Assembly: GCA_031963465.1 (NCBI GenBank)
Contig: JASSUG010000006.1
Span: forward strand, 132,185-196,184
Direction: 5' to 3'
Length of the DNA stretch: 64,000 nt
From: Mycoavidus cysteinexigens_B
Lineage (GTDB): Bacteria > Pseudomonadota > Gammaproteobacteria > Burkholderiales > Burkholderiaceae
The notes below the pieces were generated by a model, which was not told the DNA's origin, ran no database searches, and saw nothing but the letters and a program-made list of their open reading frames with translations. Positions 47,510-57,066 of this stretch are shown here, piece after piece. The position numbers and the translations under genes were made by a program. Each line of letters begins with the position of its first letter. Positions within the stretch are counted from its first letter, which is position 1.

Positions 47510-50500
47510 GGCGCTGGCTCTCCTGTGTTGAATCCGCTATGACGCCGGTGTCGTTTTCATCTTCAGCGATCGTGAACCATGGAAAATAGCTCATGCGGCG
47601 CTCAGCGCCCTGCGCGGTCACGACGCGGATTTCCCGGCCCAACGCATCGTAATAATGTGTATCAGCATAGCCGCCAGCACGCAGCGCCTTGTCAATGACG
47701 TAGCGCCAGTCATTCATAAAATAGGGCTGATAGACACGCACCGGTTGTCCTTTGTTGTCGTACTCAATCCGTCCGGTGACAGTCCAACGGGTTTCAGCCT
47801 GGGCTAACGCGGGGGGCTGTTCGGCGGGCCCAGTGATCAACTCGCCATCGAATTTACGCTGCCATGCCAGACCGGCCGGAACACGCATGGCAGCTTGCAA
47901 CGCGCGGCCAAAACCGTCGCTGTAGGTCACGGCGAGATGGATTTGCTGCTGCGCATTAGATGGCGAATCCTTGAGCGGATAAGCGTCCGCCGTCAACGTA
48001 GCGCTGTGCGCCGGCAAGCGCGGCAAGGCGAGCAAAGCCGCTCGCAAAACCTCGGGCAAACCTTGAATAATTTGTTTGGACTCGGCCCATTGCCAGCCAC
48101 GGGATCGCACCTCGCCGCTTGGCATGATGAAACGTAAATCTACCAGCCGTTGCCAGAGGTCATCTGCGACCTTAAAGCCCCGTTCTTGTGCGGATGGCGT
48201 GCGGCACAAACGCCCCATCCAACTTGACGAGTCATAAACATTGATCGTGGCCAGCGCTTGCGTCTTTTCTTTGTTCAATGCATCTTTAATCGCCTGTGAC
48301 ACCGTTAAATCCGCTGGAACCGGCTGCTCCAAGACAGATTTAAATCCCACCTTCACCGTGGTCGGCGACGGGGCCGTTGGATCGACGAGTTCAGTACCAT
48401 AAAAAGTGCTGCCGATCACCCGGCCCAGCGCATCAAATTGAACTTCGTGGATATTGCGGTTGATATCGGTGATTTGCCAAGGTGTTAAGAAACGATAGTC
48501 GCACTGGGCCGTGACGGTATTCTTCAAAGCGTCTTCCGTCATCAGCAAGCAGCAGTTGTAACCGTCGTATGTGTAAGTCGTCACGCCGCTCAGATGCGTC
48601 TTCCATTGTTTGTGCGGGCGATAAAACTGCGCTGCGTCATGATAGATCGTATAGCTGTGCTGGCTGATCCACAGCGCGCCAGTATCGATGGTTCGAGGCG
48701 TCGACAGCACGTACGTTCCCGGCTGATAGCCGCCCTTTTCTAACCACTTCTTTAGCGCCTCCGGACTGAGCACACTTTCCGGATAAGCGGTGAGACTCTG
48801 TGCATCCAGTACAGCGGTTTCCTGATGGTCGAGCAACTTGACGATAGCGGGCAGTCCCGAGACATAGACATTCACTGTTTGCGCCACGAATATACGAGAC
48901 TGCGAAGTCGCCAATAAACCGTCCGGCATGATCAACGCCTCCAGATGGAGTCCGCCTTGGGGCACCTGGTCTGATGTAGATTCCAGTGCATTCTGTCGGG
49001 ATTGATCGAGCAGCCCCAGCACCCAGGCCTGAGGGAGGTTTTGCTGATGATAGCGATGCCGACTCTCCTGTAATCGCAACACCTGCTGTTGCGCATCAAA
49101 CGTACTGGACCAACTCTGCGCCGGCAGTGCGGTATCGGTATAAGGGTTGGCATTGTCCTGCCCTAAACGGCGCGGATATTGAATTTCCACACTCCAAAGC
49201 AGTGCGCCATAGGCATCATACTGCAGTTGGACATGTTGGCTGATCTGTGGGTCAGTGGCGATGCGCTCGTAGTGGTAAGCAGTCTGCTCAAGCTCCAGTG
49301 GCAAGACCACGGGTGCAACCGCTGCCGGACCCAGAGCGGAGGTTGAATCGGATCGGCGCTTAGATGTCGCCAGCGCATCTTGCACAAGACGGACCTGATA
49401 ACGCGACTGACTCACGCTGTACGGAATTGTGTCACCAGCGCTGCCACTCTGCTCATACACCTCTTGACGCAGTAGACGACCCTTGAGGGCGCGAGCCAGC
49501 CACCATGCGGACTCGGCGGAGGGCGCCAGAGTCACATCGGACTGTGTTTGATCATCGAAGCGCGTAAACCGTGTCGGCGGGACCGTGAAGGCTTGAGCAT
49601 CCACATAAGAATCTCCATAGAGCGCTGTTTCATCTTGCGCTCGCCCGGTGTGGTACCAGCTGCGGGTTAATAATGGCGGCGTCAAGCTAGCTTCATTAGG
49701 GCCTACGGTTAGTTTTTGCGTGTCTTGAGCCTCAACGTAACCAAATCCGCGGAACTCTTGCTCCTGACCATCGTAGACCCCCCGTCGATAGCGATAGAAT
49801 TGGGTCAAACGGTTACCGCTCAATGCATCGAAATGGGTGCGCTCCGAGACCAACAGTACTGGGAACGGTAACTCCGGTATAGCGCTAGGCGCCTCATGTT
49901 TCTCATCCAGCCAAGCCTGTGCGGAACTGCGATAGCTTAGCTGAGTCTGAGCACCCAGGTTATTGTTCATCGAAGCCAGCAGATAGGGCTTCGCTTGGGC
50001 AAAAGCATAATGCCAGTGCTGAGGCGGTAGATTCGGCCCCGCACCGTAGTGGCTTAAGACTACGCTGAGCGTGCCCTGTCCAGCCACGTCAGCAAAGCTG
50101 ATTTGGTCAAGCTGACCATAAGTGATGCCTGCCGGCAGAGCGAGTGTGGTCGGCGCGGACAAGCTATTACCGGATTGATTAAGAAAACACAGGATGTGCT
50201 GATGATCGACATACACCAAGTCCGCCGCACCCGAGCCGTCCAGGTCGACCAGAAACACCCGACGTGGGTTGAAAGTTATCGGATCGAACGGCAAAGTGTC
50301 ACTCAAGGTGATCGGCGCGCCAAAGCGACCGTGACCCAGGTTCGGCCAGCACTGCAACCGGTCGTGGCGCACACTGACCAGGTGCGATTGACCGGAACCC
50401 AGTACATCACTGAAAACAACCAATTCAGTCACGTCACGCCCGCGTATCGGCAAGGCAACGTCGTCATCTTGCGTTACCGTTTGCGCGCGACCAAACCCCG

Positions 50501-52115
50501 TACGCTGATTCACATACAGACGTACACTCTTGGGTCCGATCATTGCCAGGTCAGATAGTCCATGGCCGCTTAAGTTGGCCAGCATCGCCTGCGGGTGTAA
50601 GTATTCCGACGGCCACTGAGTGAGAGGCGTAAAAGCCGACCACTGCCGGTTGGCCTCCAGGCGATAGTAGCCCCACGGACCTTCTGGCGGGGTCACCAGC
50701 CAATCCAACCGGCCATCGCCGCTGAAGTCCATCAACCTCGCGTGCGCCCCCTGCAACGCGGGCGCCTCAGGCAGCGATTGCCAATCGTCATAGGTCACCG
50801 CATCGGGATCCTGCGATTGGCTATGATCGCGTACCGGTGGGCGGTAGCGCCAATGGGTCCCTACTTGATAGAGCACACCAGGCAATCCCTCTCCGTACAA
50901 ATCGACAAACTGATAGGGCGACTGTTCCAGGCCTGGCAGTGATATGAAGGATTGCCAAGCCGACCCTGAGCCAACAGGGTCAAATGCCGTGTAGGTAAGT
51001 TCGAGTGGGGGCAACATCTGCAGCGTATCCGTCTTCAGTTCATAGGCCAGACGGTGCGCTGCTGTCAGCCGGGAGACTATGCGGTCGTCACTGTACTCCA
51101 GCAGCAAACGACCCACCAACGTTGCGTCTGCACCCAGTTCTTTAGGGAAATGGTGAAACATCAGCAATTGCCGGCATAAAAAGTGCGTGCGGATTTCGAA
51201 GCCGTAGCCATAGTCAGAATGGGGATCAGCCCGTACCGGCCAAGCGGCAACGCCTGGACCGGCAACAAAAGGCGGGGGCGTCTCAAGATCGACGCCGCGC
51301 TGGCCGTAATCCAGCACTAGCGTGAACAGCCACTCCTGTTGTTTCGGCGCAGCGTCGCCATCCCACAGGTACAAATCTGGTGTGGCGACAGCATTGCCGT
51401 AGTGCACCGCAGTCAAATAGCGGTTGGCCTGCGTGTCCCGCACGCCGTCGCTGATGCCGGCGTCTTGAGCACTCTGGTACTGATAGTAAAGGTGCTCGCA
51501 CGTCGGTGAACACGACTCTTCGATCAGCCAAACGGCGATATCGGTCTGTGGGTGGAGCGGGTCAGCGATACGCGCCGCGCTGGTTTTACCGAGACAATGC
51601 AATTGACCGGTGGCCTCGTGAATGAGCCAGAAATCCGCTCTAGCTGAGGACTGCCAGCGCTCGATGCGGTGAAAAAGCCCTTCGACGCGAGGTAAATAGC
51701 GGGTAACCATGTAGGTTACGCCCAATTTCTTGTCCTTATATTCGGCAACCGAAGTAGTCACGATTTGACCGGTGGTATCGCGCTCCGGCTCCAACACTTC
51801 GCCGTCCGGGCCTAGAAAAGCGTCCGTCTTGTCGTAGCGTGGCACACCGTGACGGGTGCGGCGGCGAATGGCCAGTCCATTGAGGTTCCAGCCAATGCCA
51901 AACGGGCCATTACCATTGCCGCTGCTATAGGCGAGCGCCAGCGGCGGCGCATCGCCACGTCCGGCAGACAATGGCAGCGGCAGACTTAATTCGGCCAGAC
52001 CACTCGGTCCAATCGCGCCGAGGGATTCGCCCATTCCTTGAATAGCGCCGCCGCCTTTAGGCAACGAGGTTGGCGTAATCGTCACCGCTGACGCGGATGA
52101 TGCAGTAGATGTCAT
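47502..52115 (-). CDS. Tc toxin component B (TcaC/TcdB-like)
   Basis: 1537 residues from the ATG beginning MTSTASSASAVTITP, with AAGGA ten bases upstream; a frame open to 52214 adds unlike residues. It has the SpvB-like N-terminus (LPKGGGAIQGMGESLGAIGP, GNGPFGIGWNLNGLAIRRR), FG-GAP-like propeller repeats (LVDLDGSGAADLVYVDH), and the TcdB middle regions. TcB forms the propeller gate that docks on TcA and, with TcC, the hollow shell holding the toxin. Gap to the upstream TcA gene 128 bases; overlaps tcC downstream. Full length for the family. Confidence 0.95.
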   Translation of the reverse strand: MTSTASSASAVTITPTSLPKGGGAIQGMGESLGAIGPSGLAELSLPLPLSAGRGDAPPLALAYSSGNGNGPFGIGWNLNGLAIRRRTRHGVPRYDKTDAFLGPDGEVLEPERDTTGQIVTTSVAEYKDKKLGVTYMVTRYLPRVEGLFHRIERWQSSARADFWLIHEATGQLHCLGKTSAARIADPLHPQTDIAVWLIEESCSPTCEHLYYQYQSAQDAGISDGVRDTQANRYLTAVHYGNAVATPDLYLWDGDAAPKQQEWLFTLVLDYGQRGVDLETPPPFVAGPGVAAWPVRADPHSDYGYGFEIRTHFLCRQLLMFHHFPKELGADATLVGRLLLEYSDDRIVSRLTAAHRLAYELKTDTLQMLPPLELTYTAFDPVGSGSAWQSFISLPGLEQSPYQFVDLYGEGLPGVLYQVGTHWRYRPPVRDHSQSQDPDAVTYDDWQSLPEAPALQGAHARLMDFSGDGRLDWLVTPPEGPWGYYRLEANRQWSAFTPLTQWPSEYLHPQAMLANLSGHGLSDLAMIGPKSVRLYVNQRTGFGRAQTVTQDDDVALPIRGRDVTELVVFSDVLGSGQSHLVSVRHDRLQCWPNLGHGRFGAPITLSDTLPFDPITFNPRRVFLVDLDGSGAADLVYVDHQHILCFLNQSGNSLSAPTTLALPAGITYGQLDQISFADVAGQGTLSVVLSHYGAGPNLPPQHWHYAFAQAKPYLLASMNNNLGAQTQLSYRSSAQAWLDEKHEAPSAIPELPFPVLLVSERTHFDALSGNRLTQFYRYRRGVYDGQEQEFRGFGYVEAQDTQKLTVGPNEASLTPPLLTRSWYHTGRAQDETALYGDSYVDAQAFTVPPTRFTRFDDQTQSDVTLAPSAESAWWLARALKGRLLRQEVYEQSGSAGDTIPYSVSQSRYQVRLVQDALATSKRRSDSTSALGPAAVAPVVLPLELEQTAYHYERIATDPQISQHVQLQYDAYGALLWSVEIQYPRRLGQDNANPYTDTALPAQSWSSTFDAQQQVLRLQESRHRYHQQNLPQAWVLGLLDQSRQNALESTSDQVPQGGLHLEALIMPDGLLATSQSRIFVAQTVNVYVSGLPAIVKLLDHQETAVLDAQSLTAYPESVLSPEALKKWLEKGGYQPGTYVLSTPRTIDTGALWISQHSYTIYHDAAQFYRPHKQWKTHLSGVTTYTYDGYNCCLLMTEDALKNTVTAQCDYRFLTPWQITDINRNIHEVQFDALGRVIGSTFYGTELVDPTAPSPTTVKVGFKSVLEQPVPADLTVSQAIKDALNKEKTQALATINVYDSSSWMGRLCRTPSAQERGFKVADDLWQRLVDLRFIMPSGEVRSRGWQWAESKQIIQGLPEVLRAALLALPRLPAHSATLTADAYPLKDSPSNAQQQIHLAVTYSDGFGRALQAAMRVPAGLAWQRKFDGELITGPAEQPPALAQAETRWTVTGRIEYDNKGQPVRVYQPYFMNDWRYVIDKALRAGGYADTHYYDALGREIRVVTAQGAERRMSYFPWFTIAEDENDTGVIADSTQESQRHD

Positions 52116-52243
52116 AGGGGCATTCCTTAAAGCTGCCGGTGCGAAAAGGGCCGGTGACGGTTCGATGAGCATTACCGCATAGGAGCAAACCAATCCATCC
52201 TTGGTCACCCCCACCCGTTACCGCATCCCGGCTTGGCCGGCCA

Positions 52244-55200
52244 TTAACTCTGGATCAGGCTTTCTTCGACCTTTTTAACAAAGCTAGGGTCATTGCTGTC
52301 ACAAGCGCTGTAGTGCACCTGCACCAATACATCGTCCAGATGCTCCAGCAAAGTCCGCTGCTCCGGATTCGGTTGCAACTTGCCATCCGGACTGCTCACC
52401 GCGCGTGGAAAGATGAGCGTCCAACTGGAAACCGCACCGGTCCCCTCGAACGGCAAGTAGCGTTCATCATCGAAACGCACCTCAGGATTACCTGCGTCGT
52501 TCAATCCCGACGAAATCGCCACCTGCTGGTTCGGCCGTAAATTGTTAACCACATGGTTCCCGTTGCCTTTCTCGCTGTTGTTCAGGTACTTCACCCCTTC
52601 GATCTCGGCTTTGAGCAGCGTGCTGCTCTTAGTCTGGGTTAGCACCGCCTTCACGTCCTGATACGGCCCCATCAATGTCGGCAATGTCACCGACACCCTC
52701 TGGATTTGCCGCAGATAATGGCCTGGGTAGTCATTGTCGAATAATTTTTCAGTCAAGTCGAATTCAAAACAACCTTTAGCTTTCTGTTCCTTAAAATCTT
52801 TCAAAGTGGCATTTCGTTTTTTTGCATCGTCCAATAGAGTTTTCAGTGACACTGTGCGAGAGATGTTCAGCCGACGCTCATGGCGGGAAAGATATGCCAC
52901 TTCCATCTGATGCAGGTTCAACGTCAGCGTCTCGCCCACTTGCAAGCCACGGTAGCTGTCATTCCAAGCCCCGGTCTGGATAAAGATCGTATCAAAATCT
53001 CCCATCTCATACTGCCAGCAGGCTTGCGCCGACAAACATAGCGCCAGCACTGCGTCATAGGCTTGGTAATAGAGCGCAGACAGTTGGCCGCTCAGCCACT
53101 GATAGAGCGTAGCTTGGGTGAAACGGGTCTTGAGGAAGGTGAGCATCGCCTGCAAGCGCTGCTGCTGCGCCTGGCTTTGCTGCAACGCGGTCTGCGCCGC
53201 TTGTTTGCGCACCGCCAATGCCGCCAATTGCTGATCGATTGCATCAATCTCTTTTTGCGCCTGCTGGTACTGAATGCCCCACTCTTCGCGACGACGACGG
53301 TAGTTCTCAGTCGTCGCGATACGGTCGGCAGTGATATTAAAAATTTCTCCCGCCAAGGTACCCTCTGCAGCAGCGGCGACCAGCGGTGCCCCCCACTGCG
53401 AACCACCATCGGAGAAACCAAAAATATTGGGGGCCAAAGAAGCCGCCCCACCAGCGATCTGCATCGGCTGCGCAGCTAGCAAGGCCACTTGAGCTTCAGT
53501 GTGCAGGTCCATCACCTGCTGCTCGCCCGACGAGATATTTTGCTGATAGAGGTCGTGGTAGTGGTCATGGCGCTGCTGGACGGTTTGCCGACTGGCCTGC
53601 AATGCGATGCAGTCCGCCACCAGCCCGTCAATCGCGCTCTGTTGCAGCGTCACCGCAAAGCAAGACAAATCCAGCATCTGCTGCTGTTGCAACTCTTCCT
53701 GTCTGGCGCGCTCGCCGCGTTCTAATAAGCTTAGTAGCGTCTCGCCAAAGCGGCTGAGTGTTTCCACCGCGTGATACGCACGTGGCAACACGGCACGAAA
53801 GCGATAGGGTGGAATCACCTGGACCGCGCCGCTAACGCCACCAGCCAGCGTGCCCTGCTGCGCTCGCTGCGTGAGCAGCGTGAGCGGATTCGCCGGGGTT
53901 GCGTACAGCGCGAGGGATAGCGGCTTGCCATCCAGCGTCAGATTATGGCGCAGGTTGTACAGCCGGGCTGCCAGCGTATCCCAGTGCGCGAGCAACACGT
54001 TGTTCAGTGGCGGAATGAAGTATGGATTGTCCAGTAAGCGCAGTGTACTGTGATTGCGTCCCGGTTGTGCCCGTAACACCGCGTTGTTCTTCCCCAGTTG
54101 TTGCTCGTGCTCGCGCAACGCCGTATTATAGGCTTTCGCAATAGTCTCCAGGCTTGCGGGGTGCCAGCGGTTGACCAGCGTCACGTCCGGGCGAGCGCCC
54201 AGCAGTTCCGCCGCCTGATTATAGTAAACACGCGCCGCAGTCAGGCCATCGCGCGTCAACTGGCGATACCAGGCATCCCCTTGGGCGATCAAGTTGGTCA
54301 CATAGGCGATAAACACCGCTTTCTTGTAGATAACGGGATCGGCATACGCATGGGTATCCGGGTCGAGCGGGTCCCCCAGCAAACGCGAGAGCTCGCCCAC
54401 TTGATTTTGCGGAAGGCTCAATGGATAGACGTTCCAATAATCCGGTGGCGTAATATTCGAGACGGGATCCTGTTCTTTTTTGCGCGCCGACGGATCAAAG
54501 ATATAGTGCAACCAGCGCTGCGCAGGCTCATACTGTTGCTCGCTCGCAAAACGCCAGGCCGCTAAGAACGGCAGATGGAAAAACAACTCCCAAAAGTAGA
54601 GTCCGTTGGCGCCGTTGAAGTCCATCGGTTTGGCGCTTTTATTATCAGCATATAGATCAGCTTCCAATTTCGCCGCTTGCAGCCCATAGGTCAACAGACT
54701 GTCGATGCCAACATTAGCCTGTTTGATCAGCTTACGCGCAAAGGTGGTATTCAGACGTGTGTCTTTCGGTAAATCTTTCGAATCATTAAATGCCAGATAC
54801 TGGACTAGCCCCCGAGCGCGGTCATAGCGGGATACAATTTGGGGTAGCGTCACATGTGGATGGACTTCCGCTAATGCTACTTCAACAGTGAACGACTTGT
54901 ATATCTGACCTGTCTTTTCCGTTTCTATGTTACGCGTGCAATGCTTCCACTCTACGCCATGGTGTACTGTATAGATGAGGTTTTTGGCTTTTTCATCAAA
55001 ATCAAAAGACTGGATGTTCTTGCTCAGAGAAAAGCTATCCGGCGCACTGAGCGCAAACATTTCGTGATGAGTCGAATCAAGAGATTCTCCACCCTTCCAC
55101 TCAAGTCGGATAAAGTGGCGGTACTTTTTTGTGTCTTGGATTTTATTAATATTCTTTATTTGTTGGAGACAACCATAAGTCGCCTTACCTTGTTCGTACC

Positions 55201-57025
55201 AAAACTGCGGGTGCATCGCACTTTCCGAAATCCACACATCCGCACGCTCAAGCCATTGCCCAGAAATATCAACCCACATACCTGTTGGCGACGGGTTATT
55301 CAAGGAAATGTACTCGCCCGTATTATTGACAGTGTAGTTCCCAGAAATTGCCGGAGGAGCCTGCGTGGAAGTAGACCAAGCGTGAAACTGATAGGTTCCC
55401 GCTGGAATTTTCCCCTTGGAAACTCCAAAATTAGCAGGCTGATAGCTTATCGCCGTATTATGAAAATAATAATAGTCGTCGTCCTTATATTGAAGGCTAG
55501 CAAATTTTAAATCATCGGATATATGGGTCAACCCAAATCCGCAACTTTCTTTTAAAGAAGGAACCAGGTCACCTCCAGAAAACACAAAAATATTATTAAA
55601 TTCCTCTTTTAGCTCAGCGGTGATTTTCAGTGTAAATCCCTTCTCTACACTGACTTCTATAGTTTCCGGTAATTTAGAGAACCATTTCGTATCTTCCGGA
55701 TCTTTATCCTGATCAGAATTGTGCGTCGCGTTTCCTACAATTTTGTATTCTTTCTGATAAAGCGCATGCTGCAATGACTGCTTCGAGCCAGTATTATTTA
55801 AGTCGCCATCATTTTTTTGATATGTTCCAAATAAAAAGATCCGATTATCCGAGTGCAGCGTACGCCGGTTAAATGACGAATCACAGCATAGATAGGCGTA
55901 ACAATCCGGATTATTCTTGCTTGTATCCTTTCCCGTCTCTTTAACTTCTTTGTAAATAAATAGTCCGAGCAATAAATGGCCGTCCTCGTTTGCGTCTCCC
56001 TTGTCGTCCGGCGCACGACTAAAATCCACGATGGACAGCGTGTTCACATTCTCCAGCTTAAAGTTATCCGCCGTCTCTTTAATCAGATAACGGCTGGCCA
56101 CCTTGCCTGTTTCACCCATCAAATCAGCGGTGTTGGGCGCTGTCCAAGTGTTATCAAAGCGTTTATAGCCAAATTTAATCTGATAGGCGTGTCGATACGT
56201 ATCCGCTCCCTTCTCATCTTTCTGCGATGTCGGGTCACGCTCGGCCCACGTGATATACAGTCGATTATTGTAATAAACAGGACGTATCGTGTGCTCTAGC
56301 ACCGTTTCACCACTGAGTGGCAAACCAATCGGCAGCCAATCGCTCCAGCAGTTTGGCGTCACGGCCTTATCCGCCGGCTCCGCTTCGTTTTTGTTTAAAT
56401 CCATCTCCCGCCAATAATATTGATAGGGTTTGGTCGTAGTGCGGCCCACGAAATAGTATTTTGCTTTTTTAAAATTATCCTGATCGATATAACCGTTCAG
56501 AACATACAAATTACTGACCGCTTCGAATTGGTTCAGGTAAGCCAGCACCGCCTTCTGTACCCGATCGGGATCCAGCCGGTTTTGATTTAATGTCGATTCC
56601 AAATCAGCAAAATAGTGGCTTTTTTCCAGTCGCGTCACCGGCGAAATAAAATTTTCCGCATAATTTTGCACCTGCATACCAGCAGCCCAAACTGCGTACT
56701 GGCTATCGCTATTGCGCCAGTCATTGACAAATGAGGGCTCCGGTCGAATACGTCCCTTCTCGGAATTCATCACCAGCCGGTAGAGATACTGCTGCACACT
56801 GGCAATCGCCTGCGCCACATAGCTAGTTTCGACTTCATCGGCAACCTGAGTATCGATCAGCAGGTATTCATACAGGTCCTCTTCATTCACCGGCTGACCG
56901 CGTGCTTTTTGAGGCGCAACATAGCCAAGGTAGTAGCTCACCAGCGCATCACGCCGGGTTTCATTCAGTTTTTTTTCTAAGGTGGTTAACACGGTTTTTC
57001 CCTTATGAGATGACTGACCAATCAT
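52244..57025 (-). CDS. Tc toxin component A, C-terminal half (TcdA/TcaB-like)
   Basis: 1593 residues. The beginning (LNETRRDALVSYYLGYVAP) matches the middle of one-piece TcA proteins. A neuraminidase-like region follows (DLYEYLLIDTQVADEVETS onward), then helical pore/channel segments (about 1120-1330, including the long coiled coil EIDAIDQQLAALAVRKQAA) and the C-terminal TcB-binding domain (NLHQMEVAYLSRHERRLNI, HYLRQIQRVSVTLPTLMGPY). With the N-terminal protein it should assemble into the pentameric pore. The gap to that gene is 41 bases. No clear ribosome site precedes the ATG, so translation may depend on the upstream gene. Confidence 0.94.
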   Translation of the reverse strand: MIGQSSHKGKTVLTTLEKKLNETRRDALVSYYLGYVAPQKARGQPVNEEDLYEYLLIDTQVADEVETSYVAQAIASVQQYLYRLVMNSEKGRIRPEPSFVNDWRNSDSQYAVWAAGMQVQNYAENFISPVTRLEKSHYFADLESTLNQNRLDPDRVQKAVLAYLNQFEAVSNLYVLNGYIDQDNFKKAKYYFVGRTTTKPYQYYWREMDLNKNEAEPADKAVTPNCWSDWLPIGLPLSGETVLEHTIRPVYYNNRLYITWAERDPTSQKDEKGADTYRHAYQIKFGYKRFDNTWTAPNTADLMGETGKVASRYLIKETADNFKLENVNTLSIVDFSRAPDDKGDANEDGHLLLGLFIYKEVKETGKDTSKNNPDCYAYLCCDSSFNRRTLHSDNRIFLFGTYQKNDGDLNNTGSKQSLQHALYQKEYKIVGNATHNSDQDKDPEDTKWFSKLPETIEVSVEKGFTLKITAELKEEFNNIFVFSGGDLVPSLKESCGFGLTHISDDLKFASLQYKDDDYYYFHNTAISYQPANFGVSKGKIPAGTYQFHAWSTSTQAPPAISGNYTVNNTGEYISLNNPSPTGMWVDISGQWLERADVWISESAMHPQFWYEQGKATYGCLQQIKNINKIQDTKKYRHFIRLEWKGGESLDSTHHEMFALSAPDSFSLSKNIQSFDFDEKAKNLIYTVHHGVEWKHCTRNIETEKTGQIYKSFTVEVALAEVHPHVTLPQIVSRYDRARGLVQYLAFNDSKDLPKDTRLNTTFARKLIKQANVGIDSLLTYGLQAAKLEADLYADNKSAKPMDFNGANGLYFWELFFHLPFLAAWRFASEQQYEPAQRWLHYIFDPSARKKEQDPVSNITPPDYWNVYPLSLPQNQVGELSRLLGDPLDPDTHAYADPVIYKKAVFIAYVTNLIAQGDAWYRQLTRDGLTAARVYYNQAAELLGARPDVTLVNRWHPASLETIAKAYNTALREHEQQLGKNNAVLRAQPGRNHSTLRLLDNPYFIPPLNNVLLAHWDTLAARLYNLRHNLTLDGKPLSLALYATPANPLTLLTQRAQQGTLAGGVSGAVQVIPPYRFRAVLPRAYHAVETLSRFGETLLSLLERGERARQEELQQQQMLDLSCFAVTLQQSAIDGLVADCIALQASRQTVQQRHDHYHDLYQQNISSGEQQVMDLHTEAQVALLAAQPMQIAGGAASLAPNIFGFSDGGSQWGAPLVAAAAEGTLAGEIFNITADRIATTENYRRRREEWGIQYQQAQKEIDAIDQQLAALAVRKQAAQTALQQSQAQQQRLQAMLTFLKTRFTQATLYQWLSGQLSALYYQAYDAVLALCLSAQACWQYEMGDFDTIFIQTGAWNDSYRGLQVGETLTLNLHQMEVAYLSRHERRLNISRTVSLKTLLDDAKKRNATLKDFKEQKAKGCFEFDLTEKLFDNDYPGHYLRQIQRVSVTLPTLMGPYQDVKAVLTQTKSSTLLKAEIEGVKYLNNSEKGNGNHVVNNLRPNQQVAISSGLNDAGNPEVRFDDERYLPFEGTGAVSSWTLIFPRAVSSPDGKLQPNPEQRTLLEHLDDVLVQVHYSACDSNDPSFVKKVEESLIQS

Positions 57026-57066
57026 GGATACAAATGCTGAGCTCAGCGCAGTGCGCGAACGTGCTC